The position numbers and the translations under genes were made by a program. From the NCBI GenBank assembly GCA_031550615.1, contig JAVBOL010000019.1, forward strand, positions 1 to 40,464: DNA of 40,464 nt, in the 5' to 3' direction. This document shows, one piece after another, positions 17,189 through 24,760 of the stretch. Source of the stretch: JAVBOW01 sp031550615. GTDB lineage: Bacteria > Bacteroidota > Bacteroidia > Bacteroidales > Rikenellaceae. Under the pieces are notes generated by a model. It was not told the origin of the DNA and ran no database searches. It saw only the letters and a list, made by a program, of their open reading frames with translations. Every line of letters starts with the position of its first letter. Position 1 is the stretch's first letter.

Positions 17189-17627
17189 AACGCCGGGATC
17201 CTAAGTCCCCGCCGAACGGGCGATTTTTGAAAACTTTGCACAAAAAACGCTAAATTTTCCGTGTCGTTAAAACGATGAATTACGCCTTGTGTGTGAAATA
17301 AATAACAGTTCATTATCAGCACATTAAAGACGGCGCACCAATGCTGTCGCACAATGAAAACTTTCACAGAATAACCTAAAATTCAATGAACTGCCATCCC
17401 TGCCGGCGATTTTCAAACAAAAATAGCGCTAATTCCCTTATTTTGTGTATATTTGCGCCCTGTTAGCCCATTCATTGGCCATGGCCCCTAAGAATGAGGA
17501 TTTTAGTTCTTTCGCAAAGTTGAAGTTTACGATTACAACACATTGATTTACAAATAACTACAACCCACAGGGCAATAAGCGGGTATTACGTGCCGTTAAA
17601 TTACCTGTGTAATTTTAAATTTTCGTT
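17189..17627 (+). promoter_or_regulatory. Long A/T-rich regulatory region before the fimbrial operon
   Basis: About 440 bases without a convincing gene. A -7 element TATATTTG lies at 17448-17455, giving a leader of roughly 165 bases. The leader contains a palindrome (17477-17486), two tiny reading frames (17481-17546, 17494-17523) and a hairpin (17598-17603 with 17610-17615) just before the first gene. Upstream are two copies of a TGAAAACTTT direct repeat (17228-17237, 17355-17364). No long inverted repeats of an invertible promoter were seen. Confidence 0.5.
17481..17546 (+). CDS. Possible leader peptide of the fimbrial operon
   Basis: A 21-codon frame, ATG to TGA, beginning about 26 bases after the fimbrial -7 element. 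It encodes MAPKNEDFSSFAKLKF and a short threonine-rich end. A second ATG in another frame (17494-17523) opens a 9-codon frame overlapping it. Position in the leader suggests a possible regulatory uORF; chance occurrence is equally possible. Confidence 0.2.
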   Translation: MAPKNEDFSSFAKLKFTITTH

Positions 17628-18974
17628 ATTACGAAGTCGCTGTTCATAATAATTTCTTTTGCGGTTGCATTGACTGTTTCCGCGACCGTCCGGGGTAACG
17701 CCCGGACAGTAGATCCGGCGACTTACGACCAAAGCGGCACTCCCTGCCGCGTATCCCTCAACTTTCCATTCAACAGTTCGAAGTTAGAGGCCTCCTACAT
17801 GAACAATACCGCCGCGTTCGCCTGTCTGGATTCTATCCTGCAAAGCCGCGATATCTCACTGATAGACAGCATAACCGTGCTCGGTTACGCATCTCCCGAC
17901 GGACCCGCATCAGCCAACGAGAGGGTCGCCGCCGCCAGGGCCCAATCCGTCAAAGCATACATTACAGCCTCTTACCCAATCTCGCCCGAGCGCATCAAAA
18001 CACGCTCCATGGGCGAAAACATCGAAGGGCTGCGCATACTGGTGGCTGCCGACGCACACATGCCCCAACAGGCCGCCGTGCTGAAGATGATCGACAACGG
18101 CGTGCGCGGGGATATGCTCGAGGCCAGGCTCAAGGCCATCGATAACGGTTTCGTGTTCCGGTACGTCATAACCAAAATGTCGAAGCACCTGCGCAGCGCG
18201 TCGGTGTGCACGGTATGGATGCGCACAGAGCCCGCCGTACAGCAGGAGGCCGCGCAGGAGCTGACGACGCAACCCGACGTACCCGGACAACAAGCCGACT
18301 CGACGGCAGTCGCGGATGTGGCCATCGCTGACTGCGTGGCAGTTATCCCTGAAACGCCCAGCCCGGACACGCTGGCCGTCGCGATCTCCGACGACACGGC
18401 AATCTCCGCACCGGACAGTCTGCCGCTTGAAAACGCCAAACTGCGCATAAAATATCCGCTGCTGGGCATCAAGACCAACGCGCTTTACGACCTGGCCATG
18501 ATGCCTAACCTCGAATTGGAATATTACTTCGCCGACCGCTGGTCGGTAAACGGCGAGTACCAGGTCGCATGGTGGCGCTTCCCTTCAAGCGACTCCTTCT
18601 ACCAGATACAGATGGGCGGTCCCGAGTTGCGCTGGTGGCTCACCCCGGGAGGTAAATACACCGGACACAATTTCGGCGTGTACGCATCAGTAGGCGTCTA
18701 TGACCTCAAAAAGGGGGATACGGGATACCAGAGCGACGGTTTCTGGTCGGCTGGGGTAAGCTGGAATTACGTCATGCCGGTAAAGCGCAACTTCTTCCTC
18801 GAATTCGGGATCGGGGCGGGATATGTCCACACCCGTTACGACGAATATTTCCGCAACTACCGACTGGGCCACCATTACGACTACATCCGCACGCGCCAGA
18901 CATCATATTTAGGGGTGACCAAACTCAAGGCCGGGCTCGTTTGGAGGATCGGTAAAAAAACGAAAGCAGAGTGA
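17628..18974 (+). CDS. OmpA-like / DUF3575 outer-membrane protein of the fimbrial locus
   Basis: First gene of the type V fimbrial operon, 448 residues if translation begins at the ATT at 17628. The in-frame codons 17628-17685 give a typical signal peptide (TKSLFIIISFAVALTVSA), but no ATG, GTG or TTG starts it; the first TTG, at 17670, would cut the signal peptide in half. Then comes an OmpA-like peptidoglycan-binding-type region with SITVLGYASPDGPASANERV, a linker rich in Ala, Thr and Asp, and from about residue 275 a DUF3575 beta-barrel-like domain (LLGIKTNALYDLAMMPNLE to the C-terminus). Such proteins accompany Mfa/Fim pili in Bacteroidales, probably as outer-membrane anchor or assembly factor (inference). 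The stop overlaps the next start. Confidence 0.82.
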   Translation: MTKSLFIIISFAVALTVSATVRGNARTVDPATYDQSGTPCRVSLNFPFNSSKLEASYMNNTAAFACLDSILQSRDISLIDSITVLGYASPDGPASANERVAAARAQSVKAYITASYPISPERIKTRSMGENIEGLRILVAADAHMPQQAAVLKMIDNGVRGDMLEARLKAIDNGFVFRYVITKMSKHLRSASVCTVWMRTEPAVQQEAAQELTTQPDVPGQQADSTAVADVAIADCVAVIPETPSPDTLAVAISDDTAISAPDSLPLENAKLRIKYPLLGIKTNALYDLAMMPNLELEYYFADRWSVNGEYQVAWWRFPSSDSFYQIQMGGPELRWWLTPGGKYTGHNFGVYASVGVYDLKKGDTGYQSDGFWSAGVSWNYVMPVKRNFFLEFGIGAGYVHTRYDEYFRNYRLGHHYDYIRTRQTSYLGVTKLKAGLVWRIGKKTKAE

Positions 18975-19978
18975 GTATCAGGATATTGACATACGCATCT
19001 TTGCTTATTGCCGCCGCCGCGCTTGCCGGTTGCCGCAAGGATCTGTGCTATGACTACCACCCCACGACTTTCGACGTGATAGTGGAGGTCGACTGCTCCG
19101 AAATGGATATACCGCAGACCCTGATGCGCGTGGACTTCTACTCCAAAACAACGGGAGAGAGGTACACCCGCCTGATAACGCCCGAGCGCGACATCGTGAA
19201 ATTGCCTATCGGCACCTACAACTCGGTTATTTTCAACGACAACTCAGATGTGGTGTCTTACTCGGGATCGGAGTCGCTCGACACCTACAAGGCTCTCATG
19301 CCCTATTTGAGCCGCGGACAGTACAACATGCTTTACGGAGGGCGGCAGGTGGCCTACTCGTCGATGCCCGCGGTGGTCCCTCCGGATTTTTCGCCCGCCA
19401 TGCCCACCGGCACGCGTAACGGCGGGTCTGTGTCGACCATAGGACAGCCCGATCCGGTCTATACCGACACGGATATGGGCTTTAAGGTCACCGGCAACGA
19501 GGCCACGCAGCAGGTGTTGCGCTTTACCCCGCGCAATATCGTGGTGGTCTACAACGTGCGCGTCAGCGTCACGGGCATGCACAACGTGCTCTACTCGCGC
19601 GGGGTGATGACCACCGCCGCCCCGGCCAAATACCTTTACAGCTGCCAGCGCGAATTCGCCGAAAACGTGGGCGTGCTGTTCGACTGCGTTTGCGATGACG
19701 ACTGCATCTACACCAACATAACCGCTTTCGGGCTCATCCTGGGCGACGCGCCGGGGGCGGCCAACTGCAACCGCCTCGCATTCGAATTCCTGCTCAAGAA
19801 CGGCACGGTCCATACCGAAACCTTCGACATAACCGACCGGCTCACGCAACTGATGTGCGTTGCGGGGGGCGTTATAGACCTGTCGGACATCCACATAACC
19901 ATCGAGGACGTCGACATAAACGGCGGTTTCGACCCCAAAGTGGAGGACTGGGGCGAAGAAAACGTGATAAAACTTTAA
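18971..19978 (+). CDS. DUF5119 lipoprotein of the fimbrial locus
   Basis: A 335-residue lipoprotein starting at GTG, whose GTGA overlaps the stop of the DUF3575 gene. The signal peptide ends in lipobox LAGC (Cys20). The following CRKDLCYDYHP and the beta-rich rest, with LPIGTYNSVIFND and VVVYNVRVSVTGM, fit the DUF5119 family of Bacteroidales fimbrial loci. It differs from the subunit genes downstream in lacking the [ST]-R-[AG] processing motif after the lipobox, which favours a permanently anchored basal or accessory role comparable to FimB/Mfa2. That role is inference. Confidence 0.78.
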   Translation: MSIRILTYASLLIAAAALAGCRKDLCYDYHPTTFDVIVEVDCSEMDIPQTLMRVDFYSKTTGERYTRLITPERDIVKLPIGTYNSVIFNDNSDVVSYSGSESLDTYKALMPYLSRGQYNMLYGGRQVAYSSMPAVVPPDFSPAMPTGTRNGGSVSTIGQPDPVYTDTDMGFKVTGNEATQQVLRFTPRNIVVVYNVRVSVTGMHNVLYSRGVMTTAAPAKYLYSCQREFAENVGVLFDCVCDDDCIYTNITAFGLILGDAPGAANCNRLAFEFLLKNGTVHTETFDITDRLTQLMCVAGGVIDLSDIHITIEDVDINGGFDPKVEDWGEENVIKL

Positions 19979-20043
19979 TAATTAACATATTCGATAACCT
20001 TAAAAAATTAAAAACCTATGGAGAGATAACGACCACAGCTTAC

Positions 20044-20068
20044 GCCGCCCGCTTAATCCGACGGCGGC
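20044..20068 (+). repeat. Hairpin in the leader of the first fimbrillin
   Basis: GCCGCC at 20044-20049 pairs with GGCGGC at 20063-20068 in the gap between the DUF5119 lipoprotein and the first fimbrillin. No T-run follows. It may shape processing or stability of the fimbrillin message. Confidence 0.35.
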
Positions 20069-20150
20069 ACAAGGACCTGAAACTTCGTATAAAATGATTA
20101 AAACACAACAACAAACAACACAAAACAATCACATTCAAAAACAAAACAAA

Positions 20151-21185
20151 ATGAAAAAAATTATCTTAGTAGCCGCACTCGCAGCTGTAGCGATGGCGGG
20201 ATGCACGAAGAGCGAAACTCTCGACCTTAACAAGTCTACCAAGGCCATCGGTTTCTCCAACAGCATTATCACAAGGGGCACCAAGGCAGTTACGAATTCC
20301 ACCTGGAACGTTGCAGCTTACAACGACAACGGTGTCAACGGCGCGACCTCGGATTACTCCAATAAACTGTGGTCGGACGTTTACACCTACGTACGCGGCG
20401 ACCGTGACGCATGCAAGTTCGCTAAAGGCGGCACTCCGGGCTACCGCTACTATGACGGTCAGAGCACATACAACTTCCTCTGCTGGGGTAACGCGGTAGG
20501 CGAAGACGCCTCGTACGTTCTGCTTGGCGACATCAACACGACCACTTATCCCCTCGTTAACGACGACGACCACCCCTCCATCACGTTCGCCGTTCCTACG
20601 GGCGCGACCCTCGACCTGGTAAAGGCGATGATAGAAAGCGTAGACGGCACATCGCAGTCGGATGAGTTGGATATCGTTTTCTACCACACCCTGAGCAGGG
20701 TACGTTTCCAGTTCAAGACCACCTCGTACGACCCTCAGGCCCAGATCGTGATAAAGAGCGTCACCCTTAACGTGCCCAAAAGCAGCGGCAGCCTCGACCT
20801 GACCGCCGCATATAATGCCAGCGGCTGGAATCCCTGGACGCCCGACGCGTCGCCGGTTGCCGGATCATACTCGCTCGATAACCTGAAAACCACATCTCTC
20901 AACCAAACCTCTTTCGATAAATGGGAAAGCACTGCCGGCTACCAGATGTTCTACATCATGCCGCAGGGCGGTTTCACCACCCTCACGGAGGCTCAGATCG
21001 TTGTCGAGTACACCGTCAACGGCCTACCCACCGATGCACCCTGGCAGAAGAAGGAGCTGACCCTGAAAGACAAGGTTACGTTCGAGACCGGCAAATCCTA
21101 TATGTTCCAGATCACACTCGACCCCAACAGGATCGACTTCATCCCCGTTGTCGAAGAGTGGGTCAACGCTAACATAGTCCTGTAA
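20151..21185 (+). CDS. Fimbrillin lipoprotein, probable major shaft subunit
   Basis: A type V pilin of 344 residues. The lipoprotein signal ends in lipobox MAGC (Cys18), and a probable maturation site TRG has Arg42. The body is beta-rich with the Mfa-like fimbrillin patterns YHTLSRVRFQFK and a late EEWVNANIVL that resembles a donor strand. The ATG at 20151 is chosen over an ATG at 20094 since it begins the signal peptide and is preceded by an extended A-rich, C/A-only leader typical of highly translated Bacteroidetes genes. A 170-base gap before it and strong hairpins after it set it apart from its neighbours, as expected for the abundant shaft subunit; this is inference. Confidence 0.82.
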   Translation: MKKIILVAALAAVAMAGCTKSETLDLNKSTKAIGFSNSIITRGTKAVTNSTWNVAAYNDNGVNGATSDYSNKLWSDVYTYVRGDRDACKFAKGGTPGYRYYDGQSTYNFLCWGNAVGEDASYVLLGDINTTTYPLVNDDDHPSITFAVPTGATLDLVKAMIESVDGTSQSDELDIVFYHTLSRVRFQFKTTSYDPQAQIVIKSVTLNVPKSSGSLDLTAAYNASGWNPWTPDASPVAGSYSLDNLKTTSLNQTSFDKWESTAGYQMFYIMPQGGFTTLTEAQIVVEYTVNGLPTDAPWQKKELTLKDKVTFETGKSYMFQITLDPNRIDFIPVVEEWVNANIVL

Positions 21186-21202
21186 ACGCAACGCGCTTTA
21201 CC

Positions 21203-21253
21203 GCCCGGTGACGGGCAACCACAGGCCGGGAGGGGTTGGATCTCCCCTCCCGG
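21203..21253 (+). repeat. Tandem hairpins after the first fimbrillin
   Basis: The first is a 5-bp stem (21203-21207 with 21212-21216) closed by GTGA, a GNRA-type tetraloop. The second is a perfect 10-bp GC-rich stem (21226-21235 with 21244-21253) with an 8-nt loop. An A-run, not a T-run, follows, so this is not a classical terminator. It may protect the upstream message from 3' decay or attenuate downstream genes. Confidence 0.7.
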
Positions 21254-21275
21254 TCACAGAAAAAACAAGGAAACG

Positions 21276-22397
21276 ATGAAGCGAAGAATGACAAAACCGA
21301 TCGAAGCATGCACCCGCCGCTATGTGGCGGTGATTGCCGTCGTGGCCGCGGTTTTCATGGCCGCGTCGTGCTCCGAAGAGAGTCCGGCAGAGCCCGTGAC
21401 CGGCACCGAAACGATGACTTTCAGCGCGGGGTCCGGAGCCGTCGACGATTGGGCGAAGGCTTCCGTCCGGTCGGGGGCGGCCTCGTCGAGGGCCACGTCG
21501 CCCTACCCCAACGGCGGACGGTTCGGGGTGTTGGGTTATCACACCGCCTCCGCAACCTTCAGCACCAGTTCGTCTACAGGCTCGCTGCCCAACCTTATGT
21601 ACAACCAGATGGTGGAATACTCATCCGGAGTGTGTGATTACACTCCCGTGAAATACTGGTCGGTGGTAGCCACGGATAAATACTCTTTCATCGCCTACTC
21701 GCCCCACAATTCGCCCGGAGTGACATTGCCGCAAGCATCAACCCGCGGCGGCGGAAGGCTCGATATCGCAATAACCGACAAGGCCTCGGCGATGTCGGAT
21801 TTTATGCTTGCGCCGGTGGTCTTAGACGTAACCAGGGCAGCCAATCCCATACGGTTCGATTTCCGTCACATGCTCTGCCGCATACGCTTCGCCATTATCT
21901 TCGATTGCCAGGTCGATTCGGTCAGGATCGACAAAGTGGTGATAAACAATGTCAAGAACACGGCCAACATAGCCACTATCTACAAGACGGCAGCCAACCT
22001 GGCCACCTCGCAGTGGACAGGCATCGTGGGCAGCATGTCGGTGAATATTCCCGCCGGAGCCGGCGACAAATGGATAGCGCGCTACACTGACGACCCCGAG
22101 GGGGTCGTCTTCGACGGCTTCGCGGCGTATATGCTCCCGCAGGTCTCCAACACCGGCGCCAACATTATTTCTTTCGACCTGACCACGACGGTCTTCTCGT
22201 CGCAATTGCACGAACCCATCGTCAATACGTTCAACTGCAAACCCGCGGGGACGATCACATGGGCTTACAACTACTCCTACCTCTATAAATTCACCCTCTC
22301 CTCACCCACCATTATAGGTTACACGGCAATGGTCGAAGATTGGATCAATGAAGTGTCCGAAGATGAAATAATCGGGGGCGAAGAACCGTTCTACTAA
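21276..22397 (+). CDS. Fimbrillin-family lipoprotein, second subunit
   Basis: A 373-residue fimbrillin-type lipoprotein. A longer than usual signal peptide ends in lipobox AASC (Cys32; the next in-frame Met at residue 5 could also start). The possible maturation site SSRATS has Arg72. YSFIAYSPH and FDFRHMLCRIRFAI match the Mfa-like_1 fimbrillin pattern, and the C-terminal part ends in a MVEDWINEVSEDE strand before an acidic tail. It begins 90 bases after the first fimbrillin, beyond two hairpins, and leads the minor subunits, which follow with gaps of 1-19 bases. Likely an accessory or tip-proximal pilin. Confidence 0.8.
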   Translation: MKRRMTKPIEACTRRYVAVIAVVAAVFMAASCSEESPAEPVTGTETMTFSAGSGAVDDWAKASVRSGAASSRATSPYPNGGRFGVLGYHTASATFSTSSSTGSLPNLMYNQMVEYSSGVCDYTPVKYWSVVATDKYSFIAYSPHNSPGVTLPQASTRGGGRLDIAITDKASAMSDFMLAPVVLDVTRAANPIRFDFRHMLCRIRFAIIFDCQVDSVRIDKVVINNVKNTANIATIYKTAANLATSQWTGIVGSMSVNIPAGAGDKWIARYTDDPEGVVFDGFAAYMLPQVSNTGANIISFDLTTTVFSSQLHEPIVNTFNCKPAGTITWAYNYSYLYKFTLSSPTIIGYTAMVEDWINEVSEDEIIGGEEPFY

Positions 22398-22403
22398 AGA
22401 TTT

Positions 22404-23567
22404 ATGGGAAAATTACGTTACATATTTGTCATTTTCGCACTTCTTACCCTGACGGGGGCATGCATAAAAGAAGAGGCTGCGAAGCCCGACGGCGGCAAGG
22501 TGGCGATCTCATTCTCCGCCATGGTGTCCGGGAGCGATGCGCCTTCGGCCAACTCGAGGGCACTGGCATCCTACATCCCGGTGAACAGGACCGTAAGGGT
22601 AATAATCCGCCGAAGCAGCTTCGGCGCACCGGCAGTCCCCGACATGACCCGTCCTGTGGTGTCCAACAACACTTACTACCTGGCCAGCGGCACGTCCGGC
22701 GTGTTCACAGAGTGCACTATAAACCCCACCACGTTCCTCCGGACCGGCAATGGGACTCTCACCACGCTTGAGCCGGGGTACTACGACATATACGCCTATT
22801 CCCCGGCGGCGCCTACCGAAAATGCGGCAGACACATCGGTAACGGTGAGAAACAATTACGATTTTATGACTTCGCGTGTGTTAGGGGTCGCGATTGGCCC
22901 CATAGCGCAGGGCGGAAAAATATTCATCGACCTGCCGGTCATGAAACGCCACTGCTCTGCCATAGCATTCGCCGATATATATCACGAGAGTCCGGCCGTG
23001 CGCATAGATCAGTATACGTCGGCGACGTTTCCGAAAACATGGAACGAAACGTCGCGCAACTGCGGTTTCTTTATCGATGGCCTTAATAAAAATATGGGGT
23101 ACAGTCTGAAGTATGACAAACTCTACTATCAGCCCACCACCACAATAGGCCGCCAGTACATGAATACGAATCCCAACGACGCCGAAGGTGCAGGCACAAC
23201 GACCACATTGATACATCCTAACGTTAACGGCGTGTCGCAGATCAACCGCCTTTCCACGGGGACCAACTTAGGAAACCCTTCGAATATCGTATACAACAAG
23301 GAGTTTTATTTCCTTCCCCATGCCGCCAACAACGCGACGGCCAATAATAAAATACTATTCCACCTCGATATACGCTTCGGCACGCAAACGATAACAAACG
23401 GTGAGCCCCGTCCCCTGACCACCACAGAGGTCGTGCAGACGTTCGCTCCCGGAGTGAGGACGCTTTACTCCATCAAGGTATCCTCCGACCAGACCGAAAG
23501 TGCGTTGAACATATTGAATACAAGCGAAATAACTGACTGGGGAGCCGGAGAGGTGTACAACTTATAA
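22404..23567 (+). CDS. Fimbrillin-like lipoprotein, third subunit
   Basis: A 387-residue lipoprotein with lipobox TGAC (Cys20) and the possible maturation motif NSRALA (Arg52). The beta-rich body includes the fimbrillin-like EPGYYDIYAYSPAAP and ends in a SEITDWGAGEVYNL strand. The central F-x-H-x-L motif of the neighbours is weaker here (MKRHCSAIAF), so it is the most divergent of the four. It starts 6 bases after the second fimbrillin gene. Probably a minor subunit of the same pilus; position in the shaft is unknown. Confidence 0.75.
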   Translation: MGKLRYIFVIFALLTLTGACIKEEAAKPDGGKVAISFSAMVSGSDAPSANSRALASYIPVNRTVRVIIRRSSFGAPAVPDMTRPVVSNNTYYLASGTSGVFTECTINPTTFLRTGNGTLTTLEPGYYDIYAYSPAAPTENAADTSVTVRNNYDFMTSRVLGVAIGPIAQGGKIFIDLPVMKRHCSAIAFADIYHESPAVRIDQYTSATFPKTWNETSRNCGFFIDGLNKNMGYSLKYDKLYYQPTTTIGRQYMNTNPNDAEGAGTTTTLIHPNVNGVSQINRLSTGTNLGNPSNIVYNKEFYFLPHAANNATANNKILFHLDIRFGTQTITNGEPRPLTTTEVVQTFAPGVRTLYSIKVSSDQTESALNILNTSEITDWGAGEVYNL

Positions 23568-23586
23568 TAAACGCAATCAAACGACA

Positions 23587-24759
23587 ATGGAACGGATCAT
23601 AAACATATTCATTTTGGCCGCGGCGCTCCTGTTGGGCGCATGCACGAATGATATGCCGCAGGATACGCCCGACGGGGCCCACGGTCGCGAGTTACTTATT
23701 TCGGCCTCAATGCTCACAGACGGTTCGCGCGCCAACGGCAGCACCGGCTATTCCGACACGCAGTTCGCCCTGAATGACGAGATCGGCATATTCGTGGTCA
23801 AAGACCGCCCCGACATCGCCCAGAATCCGATCACGGTGCTGGACATATACAAGAACTATTTCAATGTCGGGTACTATAAGAAAAATGCGCTTGAGACCGA
23901 TTTCTGGACCAGCGTAACCTCCCCAGGCAACCAGCCCGTCCTGTACGCCCCGCAGACGGATAGCAGTCCGTTGAATATATATGCGTACTACCCCTGGGCC
24001 AGTTACACCGAGCAGCAGGTCATTACGAATATGTATAATTCCCAGGCCATTAAATTCAAGATCTCCCAGGAGCAGACCGGAGCGAAGAAGAACCTGTGCA
24101 ACATCATGCGCGCCATACCGATAACCGGCAGGGTTTTCGACGGGACGGCGGAAAAGTACAAAATAAAATTTCAGTTCGAGCATATCCTTTCCCTCGTGGA
24201 GACGCGCATAAAAGTGGACCATGACGATCCCACCTGGAACCAATTCGACACGATGAAACTGCACAAGATAGTCGTGCTCGGCAAAAAAATATCCACCGAG
24301 GGGTCTTTCGACATCACGGGCGAAGACCCCAATGTACGCATATCGTCCAACTCCACATCCGCCCTGACATCGGTCTATATGGCCGACCCCGAGGTAGGGA
24401 CGCTCGTCCCGGACGCCTATACCGGCGCCACCACCGGCGCCACCCATCGCGACCACCTGGTGCGCAGCGTTATCATACCGCCTATACCCGAGGGGACTTC
24501 CAACGACAACGTAGAGGTCGGCCAAATGGCAGACATGGAGATACTGCTGGCGCTGCAATGGAAAAAGGCCGGCGAAACGTTTTACCGCAACACCAACCGC
24601 CGCTATATAATAAAAGGTGTCACCATAGAAAGCGGCAAAAGGTACGTTTTTAACATAACCCTGCGTAAAGATGACGTACCCCAGCAGATCATAACCGTAA
24701 ACGCCGTTTCATCGAACAACTGGACGGATAATTTCGACTGGAGCACAACATTCGAATAA
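23587..24759 (+). CDS. Fimbrillin-family lipoprotein, fourth subunit
   Basis: A 390-residue lipoprotein with lipobox LGAC (Cys19) and possible maturation motif GSRANG (Arg48). LNIYAYYPWAS and FQFEHILSLVETRIKV are clear Mfa-like fimbrillin motifs, and SGKRYVFNITLRKDD precedes a C-terminal NWTDNFDWSTTFE strand. It lies 19 bases after the third subunit and 1 base before the terminal subunit, so it is likely the pilin adjacent to the tip (inference). Confidence 0.8.
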   Translation: MERIINIFILAAALLLGACTNDMPQDTPDGAHGRELLISASMLTDGSRANGSTGYSDTQFALNDEIGIFVVKDRPDIAQNPITVLDIYKNYFNVGYYKKNALETDFWTSVTSPGNQPVLYAPQTDSSPLNIYAYYPWASYTEQQVITNMYNSQAIKFKISQEQTGAKKNLCNIMRAIPITGRVFDGTAEKYKIKFQFEHILSLVETRIKVDHDDPTWNQFDTMKLHKIVVLGKKISTEGSFDITGEDPNVRISSNSTSALTSVYMADPEVGTLVPDAYTGATTGATHRDHLVRSVIIPPIPEGTSNDNVEVGQMADMEILLALQWKKAGETFYRNTNRRYIIKGVTIESGKRYVFNITLRKDDVPQQIITVNAVSSNNWTDNFDWSTTFE

Positions 24760-24760
24760 T

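Noticed and set aside
17228..17521. Possible invertible fimbrial promoter flanked by AACTTTGC / GCAAAGTT
   Set aside because: The inverted match is only 8 bases long; invertible Bacteroidales promoters usually have much longer repeats, and no recombinase gene is near.
19855..20097. An 80-codon frame at the end of the DUF5119 gene
   Set aside because: Overlaps the real gene in another frame, and its product is Arg-rich with no family pattern.
21226..21253. Classical terminator after the first fimbrillin
   Set aside because: The stem is strong but is followed by an A-run, not a T-run, and the genes after it have no promoter of their own that I can see.
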